DNA of 22,588 nucleotides from positions 1-22,588 of the forward strand of contig CAZWVM010000038.1 in NCBI GenBank assembly GCA_964637705.1, read 5' to 3'. Origin of the DNA: CAZWVM01 sp964637705 (lineage in GTDB: Bacteria; UBA8481). The notes beneath the pieces are model-generated. The model saw only the letters and a list, made by a program, of their open reading frames with translations. It did not search any database and was not told the DNA's origin. The position numbers and the translations under genes are program-made. Of this stretch, positions 1 through 7,650 are shown in pieces (within the stretch, counting starts at the first letter, position 1; each line of letters begins with the position of its first letter).

Positions 1-39
1 GGTCAGAACCAGGCCGCTCTTTCCGCCGGGATCTACTGA
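1..39 (+). CDS. Flp-type pilin, C-terminal fragment (cut by window edge)
   Basis: The first 13 codons encode a 12-residue tail, GQNQAALSAGIY, and a TGA stop. This is identical to the tail of the complete Flp pilin ending at 421, so the fragment is the end of a paralogous pilin gene whose body lies outside the window. Five of the twelve codons differ only at the third position and the stop codon also differs (TGA against TAA), so this is an older duplicate kept under protein-level selection, not a recent copy. A strong hairpin terminator follows, so this copy probably has its own transcript. The function, as a subunit of a Tad/Flp pilus, is inferred from the complete copy only. Confidence 0.75.
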   Translation, partial: GQNQAALSAGIY

Positions 40-72
40 TCTTTCTCTCGTTGCACCTAAAGAGCACACTCG

Positions 73-107
73 CCCCGCCGGCTCAGGTCGGCGGGGTTTT
101 AATTTTT
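73..107 (+). terminator. Intrinsic terminator after pilin copy 1
   Basis: A perfect 8-bp stem (CCCCGCCG at 73-80, CGGCGGGG at 89-96) with an 8-base loop is followed by TTTT, AA and TTTTT. It starts 33 bases after the stop codon of the first pilin. It is a textbook rho-independent terminator and separates the two pilin genes into different transcripts. Confidence 0.85.
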
Positions 108-144
108 CCCTCCCCGGATTACTGTACCTTTTACCGTCCATCCA

Positions 145-174
145 TTGAAACCACCCTCTCCCTCGTGTTATAGC
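145..174 (+). promoter_or_regulatory. Candidate sigma70 promoter of the complete pilin gene
   Basis: TTGAAA (145-150) and TATAGC (169-174) are separated by 18 bases. They lie between the terminator of pilin copy 1 and the pilin start at 221, giving a leader of about 40 bases with a strong Shine-Dalgarno. The -10 matches only 4 of 6 consensus bases, so this is moderate evidence. Confidence 0.4.
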
Positions 175-220
175 AAGGATCGAGATTCATTTTTAACAAC
201 GAAGGGAGGTGAGAAGAAAA

Positions 221-421
221 GTGATCGATATCCGTGAACTGAAGGCGGAGGAATCCGGGCAGGGCATGGTGGAGTATGGCCTGATCATCGGCCTGATCGC
301 CATCATCGTCATCGCCGTGTTCGTCGCTCTTGGCGGACCGCTGAGGAACATGTTCTCGAACGCGGTCGGAACGCAGACCATGGGACAGAACCAGGCGGCT
401 CTCTCGGCCGGCATCTACTAA
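221..421 (+). CDS. Flp family type IVb pilin
   Basis: This encodes a small prepilin (66 aa) for a Tad/Flp adhesion pilus, inserted in the inner membrane and assembled outside the cell after prepilin-peptidase cleavage. The start is set at GTG 221 because GGAGGTGA (206-213) lies 7 bases upstream; a GTG at 209 overlaps that site and is unlikely. After a short charged leader the sequence reads SGQGMVEYGLI. Cleavage after the G of SG would place Glu at +5 and Tyr at +6, the Flp signature. A hydrophobic helix (about residues 20-39) follows. The tail is identical to the pilin fragment at 1-39, so the two are tandem paralogues. No tad assembly genes are visible in the window. The identification is firm; the role in adhesion is family knowledge. 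Confidence 0.93.
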   Translation: MIDIRELKAEESGQGMVEYGLIIGLIAIIVIAVFVALGGPLRNMFSNAVGTQTMGQNQAALSAGIY

Positions 422-451
422 GTCGGCTGTAAAGACCAATCAGAACTCAGA

Positions 452-480
452 CCCCGTCGGCCTCGGCCGGCGGGGTTTTT
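452..480 (+). terminator. Intrinsic terminator after pilin copy 2
   Basis: A 10-bp stem (452-461 with 466-475, one T-G pair) and a CTCG loop are followed by five T. It resembles the terminator after copy 1 (CCCCG...CGGGG core). It ends 10 bases before the 3' end of the convergent minus-strand gene at 490. Confidence 0.85.
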
Positions 481-489
481 CGTCGGGGG

Positions 490-2520
490 TCAGGGGGAGG
501 TCAGTTCCAGGGACCACTCGACCTCGGCGCTTCCGCCGCTCGAGGTCGACCGGGTCGATTCCTCCTCCATTTTTATCGAGCCGGCGGCCGTCGGCGCGGC
601 CAGCCGCGTTTTCAACGCCTCGAATCCGGCTTCGCTCTTCGACTCGCCCGAGAGGTTCAGGACCTTGCCGCGCAGGGAAAGGCGCTTGAGCCCGGCGGCG
701 CGGACATCCGCGACGATCACGCGGACGCAGGTGTCGAAGGAGAAAACCTCGAGACCCGCGGCGATGCGCTCCCATTCGATCTTCTTGCGCCTGAGCGACT
801 GGAGCGCGGCATCGATGAGATCGATGTCGACCTGGGTGCAGGCGGCGGTATCGATGCCGTCCGCCGAGAGGAGCTGTTTCCGGATCGTCGCTTCGTCGAG
901 ACCTTCCGGAACCTGGGGCGCGAAGAGTTCGGCCGAGAATTCCCACTTGCCGTCGCCGCGCGCGTGGAGGCCCACTTCACGCGGCACCGCGACGCAGGGG
1001 AACGACGGGAGCCTCAAGGAGGCGAGGAAGGAGGAGATGCCCTGTGCGCCGCGCGCCGTCGTGCGGAAGCTGGCCTCGATTCCGCCCGGTCCGTAGGAGG
1101 GGTTCGTCCGCTCCTCGACCCGGACCTCCACCGCCGCTCCGCCCGAGGCTGTCCGCGCGGCTTCCGTGACGGCCCGTCCGAAGGCCGCGGCCGGGACCGC
1201 GCGGTTCTTTGCGCCCATGGCGGCGATCGCCGCGAAGCGGGGCGCGAAGAACTCCTCGTACTTCTTCAGCTCCCTGCGCAGGTAATCGAGGCGTCCTCCC
1301 ATCGACCTCTGCCGCCACTCCTCCCCGTCGCCCTCGTCGGTTTGCGGTTCGGCCTCGTTCACCAGGAGCGCGACCTTCTCCGCGCCGATCGACTCGCGCA
1401 AGGCCTCCTCGAGCCGCGCGTCGTCGACGACGATGAGCTCGTAGACCCGCTTCTCGACGTCGATGTCGTAGGCCTTGCGCCCGGAGAACATCGGGCTCTC
1501 GGCGAAGGCCGGGGGCATGGCCGGCGGGCGGAAGATCGGCATCTCGCCCTGGAGGACCGGCCGCGGGGCATAGGCGCGGTAGCGCTCGAGGATGGCCGGA
1601 AGGTTGCCGGTGCGCGCGAGAAGGAGCAACTCCTGGAAACGATGTTTCCTCGATCGCTCCGGATCCTGCCCGGGATCGATCTCGGCGGCGGCGACGAGCT
1701 TCGCTCCCTCCTCGAACTTCCCCGCGCGATCGAGGACGATGAGACGCAGGAGATACGCCGCCGCGCGCGGCCGGGGTTCCGGGGCCTTTTCCACGGCCTC
1801 GAAGGCCATGGCGCTCCGTTCGAGAGCGATCTCGAGGAAGCGCGACCGGATCGCGTGCGCCCACGGCGCATCCGCCATCTCGTCGGTCACCTTGAGGATC
1901 TGGAGGGTCTGGCTCATGGCCGGGTGATACTCGGGGAACCCGCGATACGGGTCGAGAAATCCGGCGGCGATGCGGAAGACGACGAGCGGGACGAGGACGA
2001 GAAGGAGCGCCCAGGCCCAGGCGTGGCGAAGAAGGAGGGACGAGACCGGATTCTCGGTGGAAAGGGCTTCGACCGGCTTGCGCTTGCCGAGCTTCCGGCA
2101 GGAGGAACAGAGGTGCTCGCCGCGGTGGTAGTCGAGGCACTTCAGGCAGAAGTCGCCCCCGCAGGCGTCGCAATTGAAGACGGCCGGCTGGTCGGCGTGG
2201 CGGGTGCAGGTATTCGAGGCCGCCCTGGCTTCGAGGGTCGAGAGGAGCGCGGCAAAGTCGGCGGATGCGAAGGGGCCGTCGAACCGCGGCGCCTTCGCGG
2301 CGGCGGATGCCGCCGCATCGGTCCCGGCCGGCGGCGCCGGGGAAACTCCGGCCGGAGCGGCCAGAAGAGCGTGCTCGGCGAGCGGCCGCCAGGCGTTCGA
2401 CGGCTCGTCCCAGAAGAGGTCGGCCGTCGTGAAGGCGCCCGAGCGAAGCCCCTCCGAGAGCGCGGCCGCGTCGAAGGGGCCGCACGTCTCGCCGTTCCGG
2501 AAGACGTACCAGGCGCTCAT
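490..2520 (-). CDS. GYF_2 / B-box-like zinc finger / single-pass membrane protein with PilO- and PilN-like segments
   Basis: The 676-aa protein has no assigned function. Residues 1-52 form a GYF_2 domain (WYVFRNGETCGPF, then W...W). Residues 105-141 carry a B-box-like zinc-binding module: C105-x2-H108, C117-x2-C120, C125-x2-C128, H132/H136 and C138-x2-C141. Residues 167-187 are one transmembrane helix, so the N-terminus is probably cytosolic and the rest periplasmic. Residues about 205-315 look helical and TPR-like. Residues about 445-536 resemble the ferredoxin-like region of PilO, and 575-676 resemble PilN; both are matched by eye to the family pattern and are tentative. Its ATG overlaps the stop of the upstream rhomboid gene (ATGA, 2517-2520), implying translational coupling. 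The gene converges on the pilin terminator. Confidence 0.8.
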   Translation of the reverse strand: MSAWYVFRNGETCGPFDAAALSEGLRSGAFTTADLFWDEPSNAWRPLAEHALLAAPAGVSPAPPAGTDAAASAAAKAPRFDGPFASADFAALLSTLEARAASNTCTRHADQPAVFNCDACGGDFCLKCLDYHRGEHLCSSCRKLGKRKPVEALSTENPVSSLLLRHAWAWALLLVLVPLVVFRIAAGFLDPYRGFPEYHPAMSQTLQILKVTDEMADAPWAHAIRSRFLEIALERSAMAFEAVEKAPEPRPRAAAYLLRLIVLDRAGKFEEGAKLVAAAEIDPGQDPERSRKHRFQELLLLARTGNLPAILERYRAYAPRPVLQGEMPIFRPPAMPPAFAESPMFSGRKAYDIDVEKRVYELIVVDDARLEEALRESIGAEKVALLVNEAEPQTDEGDGEEWRQRSMGGRLDYLRRELKKYEEFFAPRFAAIAAMGAKNRAVPAAAFGRAVTEAARTASGGAAVEVRVEERTNPSYGPGGIEASFRTTARGAQGISSFLASLRLPSFPCVAVPREVGLHARGDGKWEFSAELFAPQVPEGLDEATIRKQLLSADGIDTAACTQVDIDLIDAALQSLRRKKIEWERIAAGLEVFSFDTCVRVIVADVRAAGLKRLSLRGKVLNLSGESKSEAGFEALKTRLAAPTAAGSIKMEEESTRSTSSGGSAEVEWSLELTSP

Positions 2521-3809
2521 CGCGCGCCGCCCGCGGCCGGGCTTCCGCCCGGAGGCAGGGCTTTCTTCAGCATGAACTCGACGTCCTTGGCGAAGATGCC
2601 GCCGGGGAAGGCCTTGATGTAGAAAGCGATCGCGGCGCGCGCGAGTTCACGGTCCTTGAAGCGATTGACGAGAGCCTCGATGACCTGGAAGAAGGCCCGC
2701 TCCTTCATCTCGGCGTTCGCGTCGGAGCCGATGAGGTCGAGCCGTGCGCGCAGGGCCGCGGCGTGGTTGCCGCGCGCCGCGTAGGCCAGCCCGGCCTGGC
2801 GGAGAAACTCGGGTGGAGGACTCCCGGCGCCGGGCGCCGAGCGGTGAAGAAGATAGGCCTGGAGGAAGAGGGCGTCGTTCTTCGTGAGAAGCGCGTCTTC
2901 GCAGAGTTCCCGCGCGCCGGCCCTGCCCTCCTCGCGCCCCGAGAGCAGATATGCCCGCGCCCGTTCCAGCCGATCCTCCTCGTTGAGAGCGGGCTTGTTC
3001 TTGAGATACGACTCCAATTCGATGGCCACGGCCTGGGGACTCTCCGAGGCATACTTCGCGAGAATCGTCTCGAGCGATCGCGTCTCCTTGATCCGCGTCA
3101 CTTCCGTCTTCTGCAGGATGAAATAGCGGAAGGCGAGCCCCGCGAGAACGCCCGCGGCGAACCCGAAAACGTGGGCCCAGTAGTTGACGCGGGCCGATTC
3201 CTGCTCGATCCGGCCGAACTCGTCGAGGCCATACGCGATCTGGACGCCGAACCAGGCGAGGAGGATGAGGAAGGCCGGGAGCTTGAAGCGGTGGGGCGGC
3301 AGCGCCGAGAAGAAGACGACCATCGCGCCGGGCGCGGCCATCATGGTGAAGCCCATGAGACCGGCGATCGCCCCGGAGGCGCCGATCGTGGGGACGTGCG
3401 AGAGATAGGACGGGTTCATGTGGAGGTAGCCGAGTCCGGAGAGGTAGCCGGTGCCGAGGAGGATGAGCGCGAAGAGAGCGGGACCGGTCAGGCGCTCGAC
3501 GCAGGCGCCGAAGAGCCAGAGGACGAAGAGGTTGGAGAGGAGATGGAAGATGTCGGCGTGGAGGAAAAGATGCGTGAGGGGAGAGTACCAGGTGACGTTG
3601 GCGGGGAGGAGGCCGTATTGCATGAGGCCGGCCAGGGCCGCGCCGAGCCGATCCTCGCCCGAGCCGGCCGTGAAGGCCACGAAGAGATAGCAGGCGGTGA
3701 AGAAGAGGATCGAGGCGACGGTGGCGATCGGGGGCTTCTCGCCGCGGCTCTCCGTCGTGTAGGGACAGAAGAGAACGATGATGACGATGATGGGTAAGAG
3801 AAGGATCAT
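2517..3809 (-). CDS. Rhomboid family intramembrane serine protease with C-terminal helical (TPR-like) extension
   Basis: The 430-aa membrane protein is predicted to cleave transmembrane substrates. Rhomboid signatures are clear: H89-x3-N93 (HLLSN) in TM2, the catalytic serine in TIGASGAIAG (S145), and the catalytic histidine in NYWAHVFGF (H213). About six to seven hydrophobic segments span residues 1-232. Residues about 240-425 are soluble and helical with TPR-like spacing, roughly doubling the usual bacterial rhomboid length. The last bases overlap the start of the GYF_2/B-box gene, so the two form an operon and probably act together. No good Shine-Dalgarno precedes the ATG; a TATACT hexamer lies 14 bases upstream (3824-3829, minus). 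The 5' end abuts an inverted-repeat element. The family is confident; the substrate is unknown. Confidence 0.92.
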   Translation of the reverse strand: MILLLPIIVIIVLFCPYTTESRGEKPPIATVASILFFTACYLFVAFTAGSGEDRLGAALAGLMQYGLLPANVTWYSPLTHLFLHADIFHLLSNLFVLWLFGACVERLTGPALFALILLGTGYLSGLGYLHMNPSYLSHVPTIGASGAIAGLMGFTMMAAPGAMVVFFSALPPHRFKLPAFLILLAWFGVQIAYGLDEFGRIEQESARVNYWAHVFGFAAGVLAGLAFRYFILQKTEVTRIKETRSLETILAKYASESPQAVAIELESYLKNKPALNEEDRLERARAYLLSGREEGRAGARELCEDALLTKNDALFLQAYLLHRSAPGAGSPPPEFLRQAGLAYAARGNHAAALRARLDLIGSDANAEMKERAFFQVIEALVNRFKDRELARAAIAFYIKAFPGGIFAKDVEFMLKKALPPGGSPAAGGAR

Positions 3810-3833
3810 GTCCGCCCGGAGGAAGTATACAGG

Positions 3834-3952
3834 GCGTCAGGCATACGCAGTTACGCAATTCTCGGGGGTCTCGTTCCCGTCCGCGGCGCGCACCGACTCG
3901 GGCCGCCTTGCCCCGGTCCTCGACACAATGCGTGACGGCATGCGCCTGACAC
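3834..3952. repeat. REP-like inverted-repeat element A (119 bp)
   Basis: The left end (plus) reads head GCGTCAGGC, AT, then 8-mers ACGCAGTT and ACGCAATT. The right end read on minus has head GTGTCAGGC, GC, then ATGCCGTC and ACGCATTG. About 64 unrelated bases separate the ends. It fills the gap between the divergent rhomboid and GT-C genes, so both promoters abut or overlap it. Structure and word match elements at 11436-11552 and 16252-16278. Confidence 0.75.
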
Positions 3953-3962
3953 CTGCTATCAT
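3932..3962 (+). promoter_or_regulatory. Candidate leaderless promoter of the GT-C-like gene
   Basis: TATCAT (3957-3962, 5 of 6 consensus bases) ends exactly 6 bases before ATG 3969, which puts the expected transcription start at or next to the start codon. GTGACG (3932-3937) is a weak -35 at 19-base spacing and lies inside the inverted-repeat element. No Shine-Dalgarno is present. Confidence 0.45.
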
Positions 3963-3968
3963 CGGCGC

Positions 3969-6071
3969 ATGAGCGGGGTGCGAAAGGGGACCGGGGAGTT
4001 CTTCGTCGCTCTCCTCGTGTCGCTTCTCCTTGCGGTCCTCTTCACCGGACCGTGGCACCCGAATCCCGTGACCGCGGTGGCCGCCTTCACGGGACCGGAC
4101 GAGATCTTCGCGCGCGCCGATGTCGCCAACTGGGTCTACGGCCTCTCGTGGGGCGCGCGCCACCCGGACAACCTCTACGACGCCTCGATCCTCAATCCCG
4201 TCCCCCACTCCCTGACGACCGGCGAGCCGCGCATCACGGAGAATCTCTGGTCGATCCCGGTCTTTCGGATTCTCGACCCGGTGACGGGATGGGGTGTCAT
4301 GATCTGGATCGGTTTCGCGGCGACTTCGCTCGGCTCATACGCGGCGGGCCGGTGGCTGACCGGCTCGCGCTGGGCGGGCGCGGCCCTGGCGGTGCTCTAC
4401 GCCTTCAACGCGTATCGGGCGCGGCATATCCACCTCGTCGAGGCCTCCTTCGCCCCCTTCCTCCCGATCGCCCTGGTCGGATTGGTCCTCTTTCTCGAAC
4501 GGCCGACGAGACGAAACGGGTTGGCCCTGGGCATGGTCACGGCCCTGGCCGCGATCGAGCACCTCTACACGACGGTGCTCCTCTTCACGGTGCTGCCCCC
4601 GGCGCTCCTCTGGGGAGCACGCCTCCGACGCGTGCCCCTCTCCCGCGCCCTGTGGCCGCTTCTCTCCGGAGCGGCCCTGACGGCCCTCGCGTACTTCCCG
4701 ATGGCCGTTCTCTATTACGATCAACACCGGCAGACGGGGCTGGAGCGTCCCTTCTTCGACATCGACTGGTGGAGCGCGACGTGGTCGACGTGGATGCCAT
4801 GGTGCGGCGACCTGCGCAAGTCGCTCTTTCCGGGCTGGATCGTCACGGCGATGGGGCTGTGGGGACTGGGCCGCGTCGCGCGGCGCGAGCCGGGGCTCGT
4901 CGCCGCGGCGCTTGTGTCGGTGGCGCTCTCGTTTGGCACCCTGCGCGTCCTCTTCTGGGAGGCCGGCCTGCCCTTCATCGAGATCCCGACGCCCTACGAA
5001 CTGCTTCACGAGCATCTCCTGCCGTTCCGGGCCGTGCGCGTGGTGACGCGCTTCGGAGGAGTGGCGCACCTTGTGCTCGCGATCGGCGGGGCGCTCCTTG
5101 CCGCCGACTGGGCGCGCCGCGGGCGCGGCCTGCGCGTCGCGCTCCTTATAATCCTCGCGGCCTCCTTCCTCGAGGCGCGGCGGCCCATCGGCTCTTTCGA
5201 GGCCCTGCCCGCGCGTGCGCGCGACGAATCATACCGGTGGATCGCCGCGCAGCCGGGGCGATTCGGCGTGGTCGATGCGCCGATGGGGTTGGAGACGGAC
5301 CGGGAGGGCGTGAAGCTCGAGATCGACGCTCTCTATGCCGCGGCGGTGCATGGGAAGCCGACGCCGAACGGTTCGCGCGCGACGATCATCCCGTGGCACG
5401 AGTCGATCGCGGCGCACCTGGCACGGCCGGACCCGTCGGAGACTCCGGAGATCCTGCGCGCGTTGGGTGTGCGTTACGTGGTCGCCCGCGATTCGGCGAC
5501 CGCGGAGGGTTTTCGTCACGTGGGACTCGCGAGCGTCTTCGTCTCTCCCGGCGGGTTCGAGGTGCTCGAGGCGGAGGCGCCGCTGACGGTGCCGGAAAAT
5601 CCGGCCGAACTGCAGGCACGGCTGTTCGAGCTGTCTCACCATCGCATAGACGAGCCCTTTCCCGGGCTTGGCGGCAGGTTCCTCGTTCCCGACACGATGA
5701 CGATGGGGGCTGGAAGCTTCCGGCTGGAGACGATCACGGTCGTCAACGACGGACGCGAGACATGGTGCGGGAACGGAGCGCTCCTCGGGCTGGGGCCGAC
5801 GGGCGACGTGATTCCGATGATGGACCGGCTCGAAGCCGACGGCGGCGGTGCGGAGGAGGATCCGCGCGATCCGAGGGGATTCCCGATCCGCTGGGGCGGC
5901 GCCTTGCCCTGTGAAGTCGCGCCCGGTGAGTCGGCGACGGTGACGTTCCATTGCCTCGCGCCGCGCCGACCGGGCGTTTACCGCGCGTATTTCGACCTCG
6001 TCGTTCGAAACCGTGGCGCCTTTCATCCTCCGGACCGCGCTCCGTCCGTCATGACTCTGGTGGTGGAGTGA
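3969..6071 (+). CDS. Polytopic membrane protein, GT-C glycosyltransferase-like, with C-terminal beta-rich domain
   Basis: The 700-aa protein has many hydrophobic segments between residues 11 and about 395 and a soluble, probably extracytoplasmic C-terminal part of about 300 residues. An acidic first loop (GPDEIFARADVANWVYG), a following HPDNLYDASILNP segment and a basic NAYRARHIHLVE motif between helices fit the GT-C superfamily, whose members transfer sugars from lipid-linked donors on the outer face of the membrane. The C-terminal region, including LETITVVNDG and a CEVAPGESATVTFHC stretch, looks like an immunoglobulin-like beta sandwich. The ATG has no Shine-Dalgarno but a -10-like hexamer 6 bases upstream. 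The GH13 gene begins 30 bases after its stop, so both may share a transcript. Donor, acceptor and activity cannot be read from the sequence. Confidence 0.8.
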   Translation: MSGVRKGTGEFFVALLVSLLLAVLFTGPWHPNPVTAVAAFTGPDEIFARADVANWVYGLSWGARHPDNLYDASILNPVPHSLTTGEPRITENLWSIPVFRILDPVTGWGVMIWIGFAATSLGSYAAGRWLTGSRWAGAALAVLYAFNAYRARHIHLVEASFAPFLPIALVGLVLFLERPTRRNGLALGMVTALAAIEHLYTTVLLFTVLPPALLWGARLRRVPLSRALWPLLSGAALTALAYFPMAVLYYDQHRQTGLERPFFDIDWWSATWSTWMPWCGDLRKSLFPGWIVTAMGLWGLGRVARREPGLVAAALVSVALSFGTLRVLFWEAGLPFIEIPTPYELLHEHLLPFRAVRVVTRFGGVAHLVLAIGGALLAADWARRGRGLRVALLIILAASFLEARRPIGSFEALPARARDESYRWIAAQPGRFGVVDAPMGLETDREGVKLEIDALYAAAVHGKPTPNGSRATIIPWHESIAAHLARPDPSETPEILRALGVRYVVARDSATAEGFRHVGLASVFVSPGGFEVLEAEAPLTVPENPAELQARLFELSHHRIDEPFPGLGGRFLVPDTMTMGAGSFRLETITVVNDGRETWCGNGALLGLGPTGDVIPMMDRLEADGGGAEEDPRDPRGFPIRWGGALPCEVAPGESATVTFHCLAPRRPGVYRAYFDLVVRNRGAFHPPDRAPSVMTLVVE

Positions 6072-6100
6072 GCGACGGGTGTGGTAGCCTGACGACCGCC

Positions 6101-7591
6101 ATGCGCCCCTGGTCCGACGACATCGTCTACATGATCCTCGTGGACCGGTTTCACCGGGGCGCCGGAGGTGCGGGGCCCGAGCCGCCGTTTCACGGCGGGA
6201 ACATCGCGGGGATCCGGGAGAAGCTCGATTACCTCTCGGACCTTGGCGTCACTGCGCTCTGGATCAGCCCCCTCTACCAGAACCAGAAGGACGGCTACCA
6301 TGGCTACTGGCCGATAGACTTCGAGGCGATGGACCCGCGCTTCGGGACCTTCGAGGAGTTTCACTCGCTCGTCGAGGAGTGCCACGCGCGCGAGATGAAG
6401 GTCCTTCTCGACATGGTGCTCAACCACGCCGGGTACGACCACCCGATGGCGCGCGACGCGAAGAAGCGAGACTGGTTCCACCATTCCGGCGGCATGATGT
6501 GGATGGACCAGAAGAGCCTGGAGAAGGGCTCGCTCCACGGCCTGCCGGACTTCGCGCAGGAGAAGCCGGAGGTGGCGCGGTACCTGATCGACGTCTCGCT
6601 CAAGTGGCTGGAGCGCACCGGCGTGGACGGCTTCCGCCTCGACGCCGTCAAGCACGTGCCGGCGACCTTCTGGAAGAGGTTCAGCACGGAGGTCCACGCG
6701 AAGGCCGGCCCGGACTTTCTCCTCCTGGGGGAGGTCTTCCGCGGCGTGCCGGAGTACATCGCGCGGTACCAGCGCGAGGACGGGATCGACTCGGTCTTCG
6801 ACGTGCCCTTCGCGGACACGGTGCGGAGCGCCTTGACCCGCGACGCGGAGGCGCCGGGCGTCTCTCTCGTCGCGCGGGTGCGCGAACTGCGCCGCGAGTA
6901 CAGGACGATGCTCTTCAACGAGATCGTGCGCAAGCTCTTCGCCCGCAAGCCCACGGACATGCGGTGGTTCTCCTCGATCGCGAAGGCGGAAGGGGCGTAC
7001 ACCCGTCCGCACCGCCTCGCGACCTTCATCGACAACCACGACCTCAACCGCTTCGCGCACGAGGCGGAGCCGGCGGAGGAGCGGTTGAAGCTGGCCCTCG
7101 GGCTCCTCATGACCTGGCGCGGGATCCCGGTGATCACGTACGGGACGGAGATCGGGATGAAGGGCGGGACGGAGGGGACGAACCGGGCGCCGATGGACTT
7201 CGAGGCGAACCCGGGGCTGAGGGACTGGGTGAAGGGGTTGATCCGCGTGCGGAGATCGAACCCGGCCCTGACGCGCGGCGTGCAGGTGGAGTTGTCGGCG
7301 GACCGGGAGGTCTATGCCTTCCTGCGCGACGACGGCCGCGACCGCGTGGTGGCGGCCGTCAACAACTCGCGCCGGGCGCAGACGCGTGTTCTCCGGCTCC
7401 CGGCCGGCGCGGCATGGGAGGGGGCGTGGTCCGATGCGCTCGGGGCGGTCGACGACGGGGCGGACGCGGGGAAGGAGGGGAGGCTCGAGGCGCGCGAGGG
7501 GCGGCTGAAGGTCACGATCCCGCCGCGGGCGGTGCGGGTCCTCTCCTCTCGTTCGCCCGGCGCATCCTTTGCGCGCCCGGCTCCGGACTGA
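6101..7591 (+). CDS. GH13 family alpha-glucan hydrolase (alpha-amylase / cyclomaltodextrinase type)
   Basis: The 496-aa enzyme should cleave alpha-1,4-glucosidic bonds by the retaining GH13 mechanism. All four conserved regions are intact: DMVLNH (D104, N108, H109), GVDGFRLDAVKH with R179, nucleophile D181 and K184-H185, LGEVF with acid/base E211, and FIDNHDLNR with N312-H313-D314. YHGYWPIDF and a C-terminal beta domain (about 420-490) are also typical. No signal peptide is present, so it probably acts in the cytoplasm on maltodextrins or glycogen. ATG 6101 begins the conserved RPWSDDIVYMILVDRF barrel strand; the open frame to 5951 overlaps the preceding gene and adds only low-complexity Arg/Pro residues. 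No Shine-Dalgarno is visible. Exact specificity (amylase, cyclomaltodextrinase or neopullulanase) is unresolved. Confidence 0.95.
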   Translation: MRPWSDDIVYMILVDRFHRGAGGAGPEPPFHGGNIAGIREKLDYLSDLGVTALWISPLYQNQKDGYHGYWPIDFEAMDPRFGTFEEFHSLVEECHAREMKVLLDMVLNHAGYDHPMARDAKKRDWFHHSGGMMWMDQKSLEKGSLHGLPDFAQEKPEVARYLIDVSLKWLERTGVDGFRLDAVKHVPATFWKRFSTEVHAKAGPDFLLLGEVFRGVPEYIARYQREDGIDSVFDVPFADTVRSALTRDAEAPGVSLVARVRELRREYRTMLFNEIVRKLFARKPTDMRWFSSIAKAEGAYTRPHRLATFIDNHDLNRFAHEAEPAEERLKLALGLLMTWRGIPVITYGTEIGMKGGTEGTNRAPMDFEANPGLRDWVKGLIRVRRSNPALTRGVQVELSADREVYAFLRDDGRDRVVAAVNNSRRAQTRVLRLPAGAAWEGAWSDALGAVDDGADAGKEGRLEAREGRLKVTIPPRAVRVLSSRSPGASFARPAPD

Positions 7592-7615
7592 ATCGACGAT
7601 CGCGGGCGCGAAAAC

Positions 7616-7643
7616 TTGACAAGGGGAGTGACTCGGCCATAAT
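7616..7643 (+). promoter_or_regulatory. Strong sigma70-type promoter, predicted leaderless
   Basis: A perfect TTGACA (7616-7621) and CATAAT (7638-7643, 5 of 6) are separated by 16 bases. The -10 ends 7 bases before GTG 7651, so transcription would start at about the start codon. This is the best promoter match in the window and uncouples the lipoprotein gene from the GH13 gene. Confidence 0.75.
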
Positions 7644-7650
7644 TCGGCCA

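Noticed and set aside
964..2622. Long plus-strand open frame (552 codons) opposite the GYF_2/B-box gene
   Set aside because: It is an antisense shadow of the gene with zinc-finger and TM features; its product is Arg/Gly/Glu low complexity with no recognisable domain.
2763..3797. Long plus-strand open frame opposite the rhomboid gene, rich in Glu/Gly/Arg
   Set aside because: The minus strand encodes an intact rhomboid with its catalytic dyad; the Glu-rich product is the expected antisense of Leu/Phe-rich membrane codons.
6085..6093. GCCTGAC-like match before the GH13 start as another repeat end
   Set aside because: It lacks the tandem 8-mers and any partner end, so it is probably chance.
6379..7650. 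Upstream in-frame extension of the GH144-type lipoprotein into the GH13 gene
   Set aside because: The extension is Arg/Gly-rich shadow sequence, whereas GTG 7651 yields a lipoprotein signal and follows a strong promoter.
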